Source of the DNA: Roseimaritima ulvae
GTDB taxonomy: Bacteria > Planctomycetota > Planctomycetia > Pirellulales > Pirellulaceae
Length of the DNA stretch: 64,000 nucleotides
NCBI RefSeq assembly: GCF_008065135.1
Contig: NZ_CP042914.1
Span: 5,871,404-5,935,403 of the forward strand
Reading direction: 5' to 3'
A program made the position numbers and the translations under genes. The notes beneath the pieces are model-generated. The model was given only the letters and a program-made list of their open reading frames with translations. It was not told the origin of the DNA and did not search any database. This document shows, one piece after another, positions 1 through 8,442 of the stretch. Positions within the stretch are counted from its first letter, which is position 1. Each line of letters opens with the position of its first letter.

Positions 1-187
1 TGCCATCGTCGAGCAATTTGCCGGTTCCGATTGCCACAATCGTGCCACGTGCGGGCTTTTCTTGTGCCGAATCGGGCAGCACGATGCCGCCCGCGGTCGT
101 CGCTTCGCCCTGGTCGCGCTGCACAACCACTCGCTCGCCCATGGGTTGCAAACGGATCTTGTTTTTTGCTTTCGTGGCAGTTGCCAT
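1..187 (-). CDS. groES: Co-chaperonin GroES (partial, 5' part only)
   Basis: The minus strand encodes about 62 residues of a GroES-type Cpn10 before the window ends, so the C-terminus is missing. The read-out contains IRLQPMGERVVVQRDQ followed by TTAGGIVLPDSAQEKPARG and GTIVAIGTGK. These are the conserved Cpn10 N-terminal strand, mobile loop (GGIVLP) and core. GroES caps the GroEL ring during ATP-driven protein folding in the cytoplasm. The ATG at 187-185 is preceded by an AG-rich stretch containing CGGAGG (about 193-202), a good Shine-Dalgarno. groEL would be expected next, beyond the left edge. No CIRCE-type inverted repeat is visible upstream, so HrcA control is not supported here. Confidence 0.93.
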   Translation of the reverse strand, partial: MATATKAKNKIRLQPMGERVVVQRDQGEATTAGGIVLPDSAQEKPARGTIVAIGTGKLLDDG

Positions 188-541
188 ATGTTTCTAGCCT
201 CCGAGGAAAATTAAGGATGCGTTACGGTAAATTGGAAAGTTGAATGCGGGATTATCAATCTCGGTCGGACCTGACAGTCCAAGGAGATTTTTCCCATCCA
301 TAAGCAATACGTGTGCCGAAAAAACAAGATCATCTCCTAACCCATTGCATGAACTACACTTGCGTGTTTTCCAGAGCTTCTGGAGGGGCTTGAAGGGCGG
401 CAGGTTGGCAGAACGCATCGAGGCTCGCTTTCGCATGCTGTCACAGTGGCAGGGGGCGATTTGCAGGCTAAACTAATGCTCTGCCGAACCGCCCTTCGGA
501 CCTCCTTCCTCCTCCTATCCTTCGTCGCAGAACAAATCGCC
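188..541. other. Intergenic region between divergent groES and zinc-ribbon gene
   Basis: About 350 bases separate the groES start from the plus-strand zinc-ribbon gene. Promoters for both must lie here, but no confident -35/-10 pair, operator or small RNA could be assigned by eye. Short ORFs on both strands overlap each other and look like chance. Confidence 0.5.
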
Positions 542-1090
542 ATGCCCATCGCAGCCACCTGTGCGTGCGGAAAGAAACTGCAGGTCAAAGATGAACTGGC
601 CGGCAAAAGAGTTCGCTGCCCCAACTGCAAACAGCCGCTGACCATCCCCGCCAACCAGCCAGCCCCGCAGCCCCAGGCACCGGCATCACCGCTGGGCGGT
701 GGCATGGATGACCTGTTCGAAGAAGAAGGTTTCACGCAGCGACAGGGCGCTACCTGCCCGAACTGCACCCGCGAGATGAAACCCGGCGCCATTCTGTGCA
801 TCGAATGCGGCTTTAATACCCAGACCGGGGAGATGCTGGCCGGCCACCAAACCGAAGCCGAACGCGCGATTCTGGGGCACAGCCTGCTGGACAAAGCTCA
901 GAGCGACATGGCCACCGACGACGAACTGCAACGCAAGATGCAAAACGCCGGGATGCCCTGGTGGGTGCTGCTGATCATGTTGCTGTGTCTGGTCGGCTTG
1001 GCGGTGATGTTCGTGATGGGCGTGAACTTCATCAAAGGCGATCCCGATGAAGAGGCCGCCGTCGAACAAGTCCTGCACATTATCTCGTAG
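542..1090 (+). CDS. Zinc-ribbon protein with C-terminal membrane anchor
   Basis: This is a 182-residue hypothetical protein. The N-terminus has CACGKKLQVKDELAGKRVRC followed by PNC, a double-cysteine zinc-ribbon of the type common at the start of planctomycete membrane proteins. A second ribbon lies around residues 75-95 (CPNC...CIEC). A hydrophobic stretch near the C-terminus (WWVLLIMLLCLVGLAVMFVM) is a single membrane segment. The frame stays open upstream to 446, but the ATG at 542 starts directly before the first ribbon and is preferred. The role is unknown. The fold suggests a metal-bound membrane-tethered adaptor, which is inference. Confidence 0.75.
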   Translation: MPIAATCACGKKLQVKDELAGKRVRCPNCKQPLTIPANQPAPQPQAPASPLGGGMDDLFEEEGFTQRQGATCPNCTREMKPGAILCIECGFNTQTGEMLAGHQTEAERAILGHSLLDKAQSDMATDDELQRKMQNAGMPWWVLLIMLLCLVGLAVMFVMGVNFIKGDPDEEAAVEQVLHIIS

Positions 1091-1096
1091 TCCCAA

Positions 1097-1116
1097 CCAC
1101 GGGCTCGCGCCCGTGG
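1097..1116. repeat. Perfect hairpin just after the zinc-ribbon gene
   Basis: CCACGGGC-TCGC-GCCCGTGG starts seven bases after the TAG stop. It is an 8-bp perfect stem with a 4-base loop. There is no T-run, so a Rho-independent terminator is possible but not shown. It may belong to the extragenic palindromes common in this window. Confidence 0.6.
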
Positions 1117-1190
1117 CTACATCATGCCGCCGCTTCGCGGCTGATGCTCGCGTCGATGGGGACCGCGACCTCGGCGAGAGCTACGCTCCA

Positions 1191-1220
1191 GGCCCGGAGG
1201 GCCGATACAATCTCTGCCGG
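1191..1220. repeat. GGCCCGGAGGGCCGAyACAAT repeat, left copy
   Basis: The 28-base sequence starting GGCCCGGAGGGCCGATACA recurs at 2800-2829 on the other side of the IS element with one visible difference. At 2800-2868 it forms one arm of a long hairpin. It is a genome-repeat family rather than part of the IS. Confidence 0.6.
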
Positions 1221-1232
1221 GGGTGTGAACCC
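1221..1232. repeat. 12-bp target-site duplication, left copy
   Basis: GGGTGTGAACCC directly abuts the left inverted repeat and is repeated exactly at 2761-2772. Twelve bases is in the range reported for IS4-family groups. Confidence 0.85.
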
Positions 1233-2760
1233 AATGCCACCTACTTTGGTTTTTCCGGGGGGGATGGCTGGAATCGACAGCTCTTTGGCACGGAATTCGC
1301 GCAGTGAAATTGGTTTCTTTTCCAATGTCACTTTGGCGTAGAAACCGTGATGGTAGCACCAACAAACGAATCCGATCCTGATTCTCCGTTCTGTCGCGCA
1401 AAGACTTTGCTTGCCGATTTGATTGGCTTACCTCAGCTTCAAGCTGCCTTTGAAGGACAGGAACCTTCTCACGCCAAAAGGGTCTACACGCAGGCACCCA
1501 CGCTCTGGTTGCTGGTGATGCAGCGACTAGGAGGTGGACTGTCGCTTGAGCAAGTTGTCAAAGACCTCATCAATAACCACAGTGACATTCTGCCCGAGAA
1601 TCGACGAGTCACCGAAGGCAAGCTGTCTGAAAATAACTCCGCTTACAACAAGGCTCGGCAGAATCTGCCAATTGAAGTGATCGAGGAATTCTCACATCGA
1701 GTATGCGATCACCTGGCTCGTCGGGCGGAACCAGCTTTCCTAGACCAGCGCGTCTTCATCCTCGATGGAACGACCATCACGCTGCCGCCAACACAGGAAC
1801 TAAAAAAGGCTTTCCCGCCCGCAATGAACAAGCACGGCGAGTCGGTATGGCCAGTGGCTTGTTTGATGGTTGCTCACGAAATGCAGACCGGCTGCGCGTT
1901 GGTTCCCCAGGTCGATCCGATGTACGGCTCCAAAAACTCCAGCGAACCGAAACAAGCTGAGAAGATCATTGACCGACTTCCCGAGAACTCGATCGTGTTG
2001 GCGGATAGCGGTTTTGGCATCTTTTCAGTCGCTTTCCATTGCCAGTTGCGAGCAAAGCCGTTCGTCTTCAGGTTGACCAAACAGCGTTACAAAGCGTACA
2101 TCAAGAAGGCCACTCTGATCGAAGAAACGGAAGGTTGCCGAACCTATCACCTGATCTGGAAACCGACCGCTAAAGAACGAAAGAAACATCCTGCGCTTCC
2201 GGCCGACGCAGCGGTCGAGGCATTCATTCATCAAGTCGATTTGGAGAATGGGCAAACGCTTGAATTGGTTACCAATGTTGAGACTGATGGGGTATCGGTC
2301 GGGGAGTTGTATCGGCGGCGGTATGATATTGAATTCGATATCCGAGACCTGAAGGTCACGATGGACTCCGAGAACATTCGTGCCAAGAGCGTCGACACGG
2401 TCAAGAAAGAGTTGCTGGGATCAGTGATCGCTTACAACCTAGTGACTCAGCTTCGCAAACAAGCGGCTAAACTGATCAATGTCAAACCTCGTCGCCTTAG
2501 CTTCAGCGGCGTGTGGACGACATTTCGTTACGACCTTCTGTACAAAGACTTCAACACGCTGGAAGAGTGGAACCTTGCCTACCAAGGAGCACTGGTGAGC
2601 GCATCAGGCCGCAAGCTGCCAAATCGCAAAGAGCCACGGAGCTACCCCCGCCTTGCCCATGCGCGCCGCCAAAAGACAACCAAATTTCAAAGATCGCTTC
2701 GGAAATCCAATACCAAAGACCCAACTCCCCCACCCGATTAACGGAAAAGTAGGTGGCATT
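1233..2760 (+). mobile_element. IS4-family insertion sequence (1528 bp), apparently intact
   Basis: The element is bounded by inverted repeats. AATGCCACCTACTTT at 1233-1247 matches the reverse complement of 2746-2760 exactly, and similarity continues with a small gap (TTCCG). A 12-bp direct repeat flanks it on both sides. The single ORF encodes a full-length DDE transposase. Removing the element and one duplication restores CCGGGGGTGTGAACCCCCGG, so it inserted into the middle of a palindrome. The intact ORF and perfect duplication suggest recent insertion. Confidence 0.9.
1350..2741 (+). CDS. IS4-family DDE transposase
   Basis: The 463-residue transposase carries the IS4 signature Y-(2)-R-(3)-E-(6)-K as YRRRYDIEFDIRDLK around residues 315-330, which supplies the catalytic Glu. 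The two catalytic Asp residues fit FILDGTTITLP near residue 140 and SIVLADSGFG near residue 220. It should cut and join the ends of the surrounding element. A GTG precedes the ATG by one codon; either could start translation. The C-terminal tail is basic (RRQKTTKFQRSLRKS). No frameshift or internal stop is seen. Confidence 0.93.
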   Translation: MVAPTNESDPDSPFCRAKTLLADLIGLPQLQAAFEGQEPSHAKRVYTQAPTLWLLVMQRLGGGLSLEQVVKDLINNHSDILPENRRVTEGKLSENNSAYNKARQNLPIEVIEEFSHRVCDHLARRAEPAFLDQRVFILDGTTITLPPTQELKKAFPPAMNKHGESVWPVACLMVAHEMQTGCALVPQVDPMYGSKNSSEPKQAEKIIDRLPENSIVLADSGFGIFSVAFHCQLRAKPFVFRLTKQRYKAYIKKATLIEETEGCRTYHLIWKPTAKERKKHPALPADAAVEAFIHQVDLENGQTLELVTNVETDGVSVGELYRRRYDIEFDIRDLKVTMDSENIRAKSVDTVKKELLGSVIAYNLVTQLRKQAAKLINVKPRRLSFSGVWTTFRYDLLYKDFNTLEEWNLAYQGALVSASGRKLPNRKEPRSYPRLAHARRQKTTKFQRSLRKSNTKDPTPPPD

Positions 2761-2772
2761 GGGTGTGAACCC
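2761..2772. repeat. 12-bp target-site duplication, right copy
   Basis: GGGTGTGAACCC, identical to 1221-1232, immediately follows the right inverted repeat of the IS4-family element. Confidence 0.85.
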
Positions 2773-2799
2773 CCGGAACCAAGCTAACTGGAGCCACAA

Positions 2800-2868
2800 G
2801 GCCCGGAGGGCCGACACAATCTCTGCCGACGCACAGCCCGCAACTCCATTGTGTCGGCCCTTCGGGCC
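2800..2868. repeat. Long hairpin of the GGCCCGGAGGGCC family
   Basis: The arms at 2800-2820 and 2848-2868 are inverted repeats of 21 bases with one mismatch, enclosing a 27-base loop. Further fragments of similar sequence (GCCGGCCCTCCGGGCC) occur near 2921-2940, just before the end of the convergent LptC/A-like gene. Confidence 0.75.
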
Positions 2869-2970
2869 TTCGTTTTTGATGAGGCCAGATACCGGGGCTT
2901 GCCAGCCCCGGCAAGGGTTATGCCGGCCCTCCGGGCCTCGCTCTGGCGAGCGTGGCAACGGGACGCTCGG

Positions 2971-5900
2971 CTAGGGCCGGCGTTTCCGCATACTTGCCGG
3001 CAGCATGCCGGACGAACCGGAATGCAGCTGGCCGTCGATCTCCATTGTCTTGGGGCGGACCGTGATGATGCCAAATGCCAGCCCCGGCCCCTTCGTTCCA
3101 TCGGGTTGGGTCTGCTGAATCCTGGCCGGCTGCCGTCCATCGCCTTCGATAATGAACAGATCCTTGGCCGCCGCATACGACGCGCGATTGCCGGTGGTTT
3201 CAAACAACCCTCGTTCGTTGCGAACCCGAAAAGCCACCCCGCCCGCCGCTTCGATCTCCCATGCCCCCGCGTCCAACGCCGATGTCGGTGACGCCAGCGA
3301 TGCACCGTAAGCGGGGCCGCCGTAGGCCGGCGTGGGGCGAGCCGCTTGCGGCGGCAAGGGGGCCTGTGCGAACCGCAGGGTTTGACAATCGATCGTCGCC
3401 TGTCCTTCGGCCAGCGAATCCATGTTCGCGGCATCGAACACCTCGTTCCAGGAGGCCACCGGGCGAACCCCGATCCGCACGCCCCGCTGGAACTTCAATT
3501 CTTTATTATTCAAATCGCCCTGTAGGCTATCGGCGAACACCAGGTGTGTCCCCATCAAACCGCCTGCGGGCACGAATCCTGCAAATGGTCCGTCGGGCTG
3601 GGCGACCGCCCATTGCCGATACCACCCCGGCCCCGGCCCTTCCAGCCGCCCGACCTGGGGCAGGATGTCTAAAGTCGGAGCGCTCAAGACATGCCGAGCC
3701 TGCAACCTTCCCGCCGCATCGGTCTGGTCGGCGGTCACAAATACGCCCTGGGTATCGGAACCGACCAGCGAGATTTTTTGAACCGCGGCGGCTCGCATCG
3801 CATCCGGGTCCTGGATCCGCACCGGTTCATCGAGAGCGATCTGCATATGCTCGCCCGTGGCGGCCAGCTTCCACGGTGTCTGGTCCTGCCCGGCTTTTAG
3901 GTCGGCCGCCAGATGAACGCCCCCGGACAACTTCACCGTGCGGCCATCAAAGAACATCTCACCGGCCCACTTGCAGCTGGGCGGCGACAACCACTGAATC
4001 GCTGCCGGGTTCCGCCCCTGGCCTGCGGGCAAGACCGCCGAGGGCATTTGCAGGTGCCCTGAACGGTCGATCCACACATAGTTGTCGCTGGTACTGACGC
4101 GAATCAGCGGGCCGATAAAAAAGCCGTCGCCCATCTCGAATTTTGCCGGCTGCGGTCCGCCATCGATTTGGATCATATCGTGGCCATTTTTGCTGATGAT
4201 CCGCAACTTTTCGCCAGCGGCTGTGACCGGCAACACCGCTTGCGGGGTGACCATGCGGTGCTTCAATCGCACGTCGCCGACCACACTTAAGTCGCTGCCC
4301 ACCACTTCGCGGCCAAACAGCGCGATGTTGGCCGACACCGAATCGGCCGACAGCGTCGGTCGCGGCCGCGCCACCGGCGCCACCGTGTCGTCCCGCGCAT
4401 CGGGCTGCCGCACCCAAAACCGCTTGGTCGGGCCCGATGCCGGGTTCAAGGCCAGCGACGGCTCGGGCGGTGGAGGCGGTTCGCTTTGCACTTGGAAAAA
4501 CAACTGCAGCAATTCGGTTTCGGCGTACATCAATGCCGTATCAAAAACCACATTGCCGGTCGCCGAAGCCTGTTCGGGACGGAACGGCGAGGCGCGTTTG
4601 GGTTCGCGAGCCGCTTGGGCCGTCGCGGGAGAAGCCTCCGCCGACTGGGGCAGTTGGCGAAAGGTAAACCGCAGCGCGTCGGCCAGGATTTTGCCTCCGT
4701 CGGACAGCGTGGTGGTCACCTTGCCGTCGATCCAAACCTCGTGCAAGCCCGCTTCGGCTAACGGTTGCAGCCGCACGCCGTTGCTCCATCGCAACGTCTT
4801 GATGGCCAATTCATCGCTGTTTTGGAAGTCCAAAAATCCGCTGCCAGCGCACTCCAGGGTGCCGATCCGCGTGGGGTCCTCAGCGGGGAACTGGTAGACG
4901 AAGTCGGACGTTTGCAGATTGACGCCCTGATAGGCCAATCGCACCCCGGCGCTGCCTTTGACATACAGAGCCCCGGCCTCGGCGTCGTAGCGAATCGATT
5001 CGGCCACCGCTTCGCCTGCCACCGTCGGTAGTTTGATCACCACCGGCTGGCCCTTGGCTTCGATGCTGCGCAGCCAATCGTCGGCGGTTTCCCGCGGCAG
5101 GTCGCGAGCCAGGGGGTTATTGAATTCCAGGCACACCCAATCGCATTCGATCGTGTCGGCGGGACCAAGATGCGGCTGATGTTCCAAGCGTACGGAATCG
5201 CGGAGCTGCAGGCGATCGGTGGCAAAGTCAAAGGTCACGCGTCCCTTGCACTGGATCGACGCCCTGCCGTCAGGCACTTTTTGACCGGCGGGCAGCGTGT
5301 TCTCGTCGGGCAGGGCAGCTCCACCGCGTGGGTGCATGCGGCCGCGTGCCGGTACGGGGAATTCCAATCGATCCAGGTATACCAATTCCATGCTGTCGAG
5401 AATCGCCAGCGGAGACTGGCCGCCGGAGGTGGGGATGGTACCGCCACCGGCCAGACGAATGGTGAGGTTGCGGCCAGCCAACACGCTACCGCCCCACCGC
5501 AGCGAGATGGCTTCGTTGGTCCAGATCCGGCGATTATCGATCCCCACATCCTGAGCTTGGATTTCCAGTTGGTCCCGCAGCTCCAGGGTTTGGCCAGGCT
5601 GGGGTGCGATCGAGCGGATGGTGACTTTGCCCACCAACTGGCCGCCCTTGATCGGCGGCGCTTCGCTGCCCAGCACGTCCAAGGCTTCGGCAAACGTCAC
5701 GTCCGCGCCCTCGGGCGCGTCCAAGATCACGGAGGGTTTGCCATCACGCTGCATGACGACCGTGACCGGCCAGACCCGCCACTGGCTGGGCGTGATTTGT
5801 TTGCGTTCGCTGAACAGCACATAGCCCTGATCTTTGATCGTCAAACGTTTTCGCGCGGTGCGTTGCCAGGAGCCTTCGGCAAACATTTCCTCGACGCGGG

Positions 5901-6048
5901 TCGGGCCGGCGGTTTGGCGGACATGCGTGATCTCGGCCAGCTCCACCTCGGGCGGTTCCAACCACCGCACCACCGTCAGGTGATAGACCAGAGCACAGGC
6001 ACTCAACACCGCCAGAGCAGTGGCAAAGTTCAGCAGCTTGGCAGCCAT
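2971..6048 (-). CDS. Giant LptC/LptA-like LPS-transport protein
   Basis: The protein has 1025 residues. It begins with a short cytoplasmic end and one membrane segment (LLNFATALAVLSACALVYHL). A long, beta-rich, repetitive periplasmic part follows, with no recognised catalytic motif. It comes right after kdsC (16-base gap), the place that lptC and lptA occupy in the kdsD-kdsC-lptC-lptA-lptB cluster of enterobacteria. Repeated phrases such as 'GKVTIRSIAPQPGQTLELRD', 'RVTFDFATDRLQLRDSVRLEH' and 'LSVVGDVRLKHR' resemble OstA/LptA beta-strand repeats. I infer a fused LptC-LptA bridge that carries LPS across the periplasm. LptC and LptA are each about 190 residues in E. coli, so this is several times larger. 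The frame is open to 6195, but the ATG at 6048 is right before the membrane segment. Confidence 0.65.
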   Translation of the reverse strand: MAAKLLNFATALAVLSACALVYHLTVVRWLEPPEVELAEITHVRQTAGPTRVEEMFAEGSWQRTARKRLTIKDQGYVLFSERKQITPSQWRVWPVTVVMQRDGKPSVILDAPEGADVTFAEALDVLGSEAPPIKGGQLVGKVTIRSIAPQPGQTLELRDQLEIQAQDVGIDNRRIWTNEAISLRWGGSVLAGRNLTIRLAGGGTIPTSGGQSPLAILDSMELVYLDRLEFPVPARGRMHPRGGAALPDENTLPAGQKVPDGRASIQCKGRVTFDFATDRLQLRDSVRLEHQPHLGPADTIECDWVCLEFNNPLARDLPRETADDWLRSIEAKGQPVVIKLPTVAGEAVAESIRYDAEAGALYVKGSAGVRLAYQGVNLQTSDFVYQFPAEDPTRIGTLECAGSGFLDFQNSDELAIKTLRWSNGVRLQPLAEAGLHEVWIDGKVTTTLSDGGKILADALRFTFRQLPQSAEASPATAQAAREPKRASPFRPEQASATGNVVFDTALMYAETELLQLFFQVQSEPPPPPEPSLALNPASGPTKRFWVRQPDARDDTVAPVARPRPTLSADSVSANIALFGREVVGSDLSVVGDVRLKHRMVTPQAVLPVTAAGEKLRIISKNGHDMIQIDGGPQPAKFEMGDGFFIGPLIRVSTSDNYVWIDRSGHLQMPSAVLPAGQGRNPAAIQWLSPPSCKWAGEMFFDGRTVKLSGGVHLAADLKAGQDQTPWKLAATGEHMQIALDEPVRIQDPDAMRAAAVQKISLVGSDTQGVFVTADQTDAAGRLQARHVLSAPTLDILPQVGRLEGPGPGWYRQWAVAQPDGPFAGFVPAGGLMGTHLVFADSLQGDLNNKELKFQRGVRIGVRPVASWNEVFDAANMDSLAEGQATIDCQTLRFAQAPLPPQAARPTPAYGGPAYGASLASPTSALDAGAWEIEAAGGVAFRVRNERGLFETTGNRASYAAAKDLFIIEGDGRQPARIQQTQPDGTKGPGLAFGIITVRPKTMEIDGQLHSGSSGMLPASMRKRRP

Positions 6049-6064
6049 ATTCGCAGCTCGCTTG

Positions 6065-6607
6065 CTAGGAAACTTTTCCGACCGATGCGACTTCTTCCCA
6101 ACGATCCTGAGCCCGCAACAAGCGTTCGATGACTTCGCGGACCGCGCCGTGTCCCCCGGCGGCCCGCGTCGTCCAGGTGGCGTTTTCGCGAACATCCTGG
6201 CAGGCGTCGGCGACGGCGACCGGCAAACCCACGCGTTGCAGCACGGGCAGGTCTGGCAGGTCGTCGCCGATGTAGCAGGTTTGTTCGGGGGTCAGTTTCA
6301 ATGCCGCGATCATTTCGGCCGCCGCCGGCCACTTGCTTTCGATCCCTTGGCGGACGGTTTGGATGCCCAATTCGGCCGCGCGAATCCGCACGATCTGGCT
6401 GTTGCGCGAAGTCAAAATGCCAAACGCCAATCCGGCTCTTTGCCACAGTTTGATGCCCAAACCATCGCGAACGTGAAAGGCTTTGGTTTCCACGCCGCTG
6501 TTGTCATAGATGATTTGGCCATTCGTCAGCACCCCATCGACATCCGAGAGAATGAATTGAATTCCCGCGGCGAGCTTTTCGTCACTGACCAGTACAGATT
6601 TCGTCAT
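6065..6607 (-). CDS. kdsC: 3-deoxy-D-manno-octulosonate 8-phosphate phosphatase
   Basis: This 180-residue HAD-superfamily protein opens with FILSDVDGVLTNGQIIYDNSG, the C0-type phosphatase motif I (DxD). Later motifs are ILTSRNSQIVRIRAAELGI (motif II, S/T) and CYIGDDLPDLPVL (motif IV). The length and the TNG after the nucleophile fit KdsC, which hydrolyses Kdo-8-phosphate to Kdo in the cytoplasm. Its ATG overlaps the TGA of kdsD (ATGA), which points to translational coupling. Other HAD phosphatases of the NagD or YrbI type are alternatives, but YrbI is KdsC and the neighbour is kdsD. Confidence 0.92.
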   Translation of the reverse strand: MTKSVLVSDEKLAAGIQFILSDVDGVLTNGQIIYDNSGVETKAFHVRDGLGIKLWQRAGLAFGILTSRNSQIVRIRAAELGIQTVRQGIESKWPAAAEMIAALKLTPEQTCYIGDDLPDLPVLQRVGLPVAVADACQDVRENATWTTRAAGGHGAVREVIERLLRAQDRWEEVASVGKVS

Positions 6608-7674
6608 TCGGTGCTTCTTGATCGTAGTGGCAACGTGCTTTTCGGCGGTTCGGACAGCGAAACCACGTCGGTAATATCGAGTAAACCCACCGGGCGACCG
6701 TCGCCGTCGACGACCGGCAATTCGCTGATCTTGCGACCGGCCAACACCGCGATGGCGTCTCCCAACAGGGCTCCGGCGTGCACCGTCTGCACGTCGCGGG
6801 TCATCACCTCAGCGATCGAACCGTCCAAGCGATCTTCGTTTCGCGATTCCAGCAACCTCGCCAGATCGCTATCGGTAAACAGGCCGGCCAAATGGCCCTC
6901 CTGATCCACCAACATCACCGCTCCAGTACGCCGTCCTTGGGCCGCCGTGGCGGTGATCGTTTCCCGCACCGTGCTGCGGTCCGACGCCATACGGCACGCG
7001 GCCAGAGGACGCATCAACTGTTCTACCTTGGTTAACTTTTTCCCCAGACTGCCGCCGGGATGGAACTTTGCAAAGTCGTGCTGGGAGAACCCCCGCAGTT
7101 GGCTGGCCAACAGAGCGACGGCATCGCCGACGGCCAACATCGCCGTCGTACTGGCGCTGGGCGCCAACCCCAACGGGCAGGCTTCGCGGTGTTTCCCCAA
7201 GCAGACCACACAATCCGCCGCGGTCGCCACAGGATTATCCTTATCGGCCGTGAACGCCACCAAGCCGCCAGCTTGTTGCCGCAAGGCGGGCAAAATTTGC
7301 AAAACTTCGTCGCTGCGGCCGCTATTTGATAGCACCCAGACCAGATCCTCCGGCCGCACCACGCCAAGATCGCCATGGATCGCTTCGCTGGGATGCAAAA
7401 ACTGAGCGGGCGTGCCGGTGCTAGCAAGCGTGGCCACCAATTTGCGGCCGATCAATCCGGCTTTGCCAATCCCCGTGACCACGACCATCCCCCGGGTTTC
7501 GGCCGTCCACTCGGCAGCTTGAACCGCGTCGGGCGTCAGCGAGTGGGCGATTTGCTCGAGCACTTCGGCTTCCCGGCGAACGATCTGACGCACAAATCGC
7601 AGCCGTTCCAGCGGAGTTGCCACCGCCTCGGGCGGCGAAACGGGCGAAGAGGTAGTTGCAGCTGGCTCAGTCAT
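6604..7674 (-). CDS. kdsD: Arabinose-5-phosphate isomerase (KpsF/GutQ family)
   Basis: The 356-residue protein has an N-terminal SIS sugar-isomerase domain (VVVTGIGKAGLIGRKLVATLASTGTPAQFLHPSEAIHGDLG; GKAG and HxGD motifs). Two CBS domains follow (about residues 220-345). This is the KdsD/KpsF architecture. It converts ribulose-5-phosphate to arabinose-5-phosphate, the first committed step to Kdo. The family motif HPGGSLGKKL is present at the SIS-CBS junction. The ATG at 7674 is chosen; a TTG three codons upstream is possible. It is first in the operon with kdsC and the LptC/A-like gene. Confidence 0.93.
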   Translation of the reverse strand: MTEPAATTSSPVSPPEAVATPLERLRFVRQIVRREAEVLEQIAHSLTPDAVQAAEWTAETRGMVVVTGIGKAGLIGRKLVATLASTGTPAQFLHPSEAIHGDLGVVRPEDLVWVLSNSGRSDEVLQILPALRQQAGGLVAFTADKDNPVATAADCVVCLGKHREACPLGLAPSASTTAMLAVGDAVALLASQLRGFSQHDFAKFHPGGSLGKKLTKVEQLMRPLAACRMASDRSTVRETITATAAQGRRTGAVMLVDQEGHLAGLFTDSDLARLLESRNEDRLDGSIAEVMTRDVQTVHAGALLGDAIAVLAGRKISELPVVDGDGRPVGLLDITDVVSLSEPPKSTLPLRSRSTE

Positions 7675-7759
7675 CCGTGACAACGCCTTAATTAGCAGAG
7701 TGAGAAGCGATCAAGGCGAAGTGTACCGCCGATGCCCGCGCGGAAACAACACGGATCTA

Positions 7760-7867
7760 AATGGTCGTTGTTCGCTCCGCGAACATAACGAAATGGTCGT
7801 TGTTCGCTCCGCGAACATAACGGTTGCAGTTTCCGTGCGTTGCGTTCGCGGAGCGAACGACGACCTT
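7760..7867. repeat. Direct and inverted GTTCGCTCCGCGAAC repeats
   Basis: A 31-base sequence (AATGGTCGTTGTTCGCTCCG...) is present twice in tandem at 7760-7790 and 7792-7822. An inverted partial copy follows at 7841-7867. Each core is itself a palindrome. The cluster separates the convergent-free gap between kdsD and the DUF98 gene. Confidence 0.75.
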
Positions 7868-7873
7868 CGACAA

Positions 7874-8416
7874 TTACGCTAGCGGGGCGGAGATTTCTAA
7901 CAGATCGACCGCTGGAGCTCCGTTGCAGAATATCGTCGCCATGCGGCCGAAGGTGGTTTCGCCTTCGGGCATCTGCAAATAACGGCTCAGCCCCGGGCCG
8001 GCTTCGAATTTGACCACCGCTCCCAAATCGATGTGACGCAACACGTTGTGCTGGATCAACACCCGGCCCAAAGGGATCTGGCCGGCTTCGATTTCACGAC
8101 GCACGCAGGGCGTCACGTAGGCAAAATTAAATCGCACGATGCCGAACTGGACGACTTGGTCCTGAGCGTGTTTGCGGAGCAGAATTTTGCGGCAATACAG
8201 GTCGCCGACATATTTGGAATCGATCACTTCCACATCCACCGCACAGTTGTGGAAGCGTTCCATGGTGACCGTCATGTGGTGCTCATGCACCAACATATCG
8301 CGATACGGTGGCGGGATCGATTCCCTGGCGACATGCTCGGCCGCCGCATACAACGGCTGGCCGTCGGATTCGGGAAACAGCGCGCACAGTTCTTGCAGTT
8401 CGATCAGGGGGTTCAC
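7874..8416 (-). CDS. Chorismate lyase-like protein (DUF98 family)
   Basis: The 180-residue protein shows a pattern I associate with the DUF98/chorismate pyruvate-lyase-like fold: [21 protein letters not shown], then [30 protein letters not shown]. The PLGR-L-I-x-H-NV-R segment and upstream Arg line up with the substrate-binding strands of that family. Known members remove pyruvate from chorismate to give 4-hydroxybenzoate. The gene starts with GTG 26 bases after the polyprenyl synthase stop, so it is probably co-transcribed. A 4-hydroxybenzoate-type aromatic head group prenylated by the neighbour's product is possible but unproven. Confidence 0.65.
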   Translation of the reverse strand: MNPLIELQELCALFPESDGQPLYAAAEHVARESIPPPYRDMLVHEHHMTVTMERFHNCAVDVEVIDSKYVGDLYCRKILLRKHAQDQVVQFGIVRFNFAYVTPCVRREIEAGQIPLGRVLIQHNVLRHIDLGAVVKFEAGPGLSRYLQMPEGETTFGRMATIFCNGAPAVDLLEISAPLA

Positions 8417-8442
8417 GCGATCAGGCTCTTGGAAGGCGTTGA

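Noticed and set aside
188-300. CIRCE/HrcA operator upstream of groES
   Set aside because: No TTAGCACTC-type inverted repeat could be found in the upstream region.
5170-6132. 320-residue plus-strand ORF across the LptC/A-like and kdsC genes
   Set aside because: Shadow of the minus-strand operon, without any motif.
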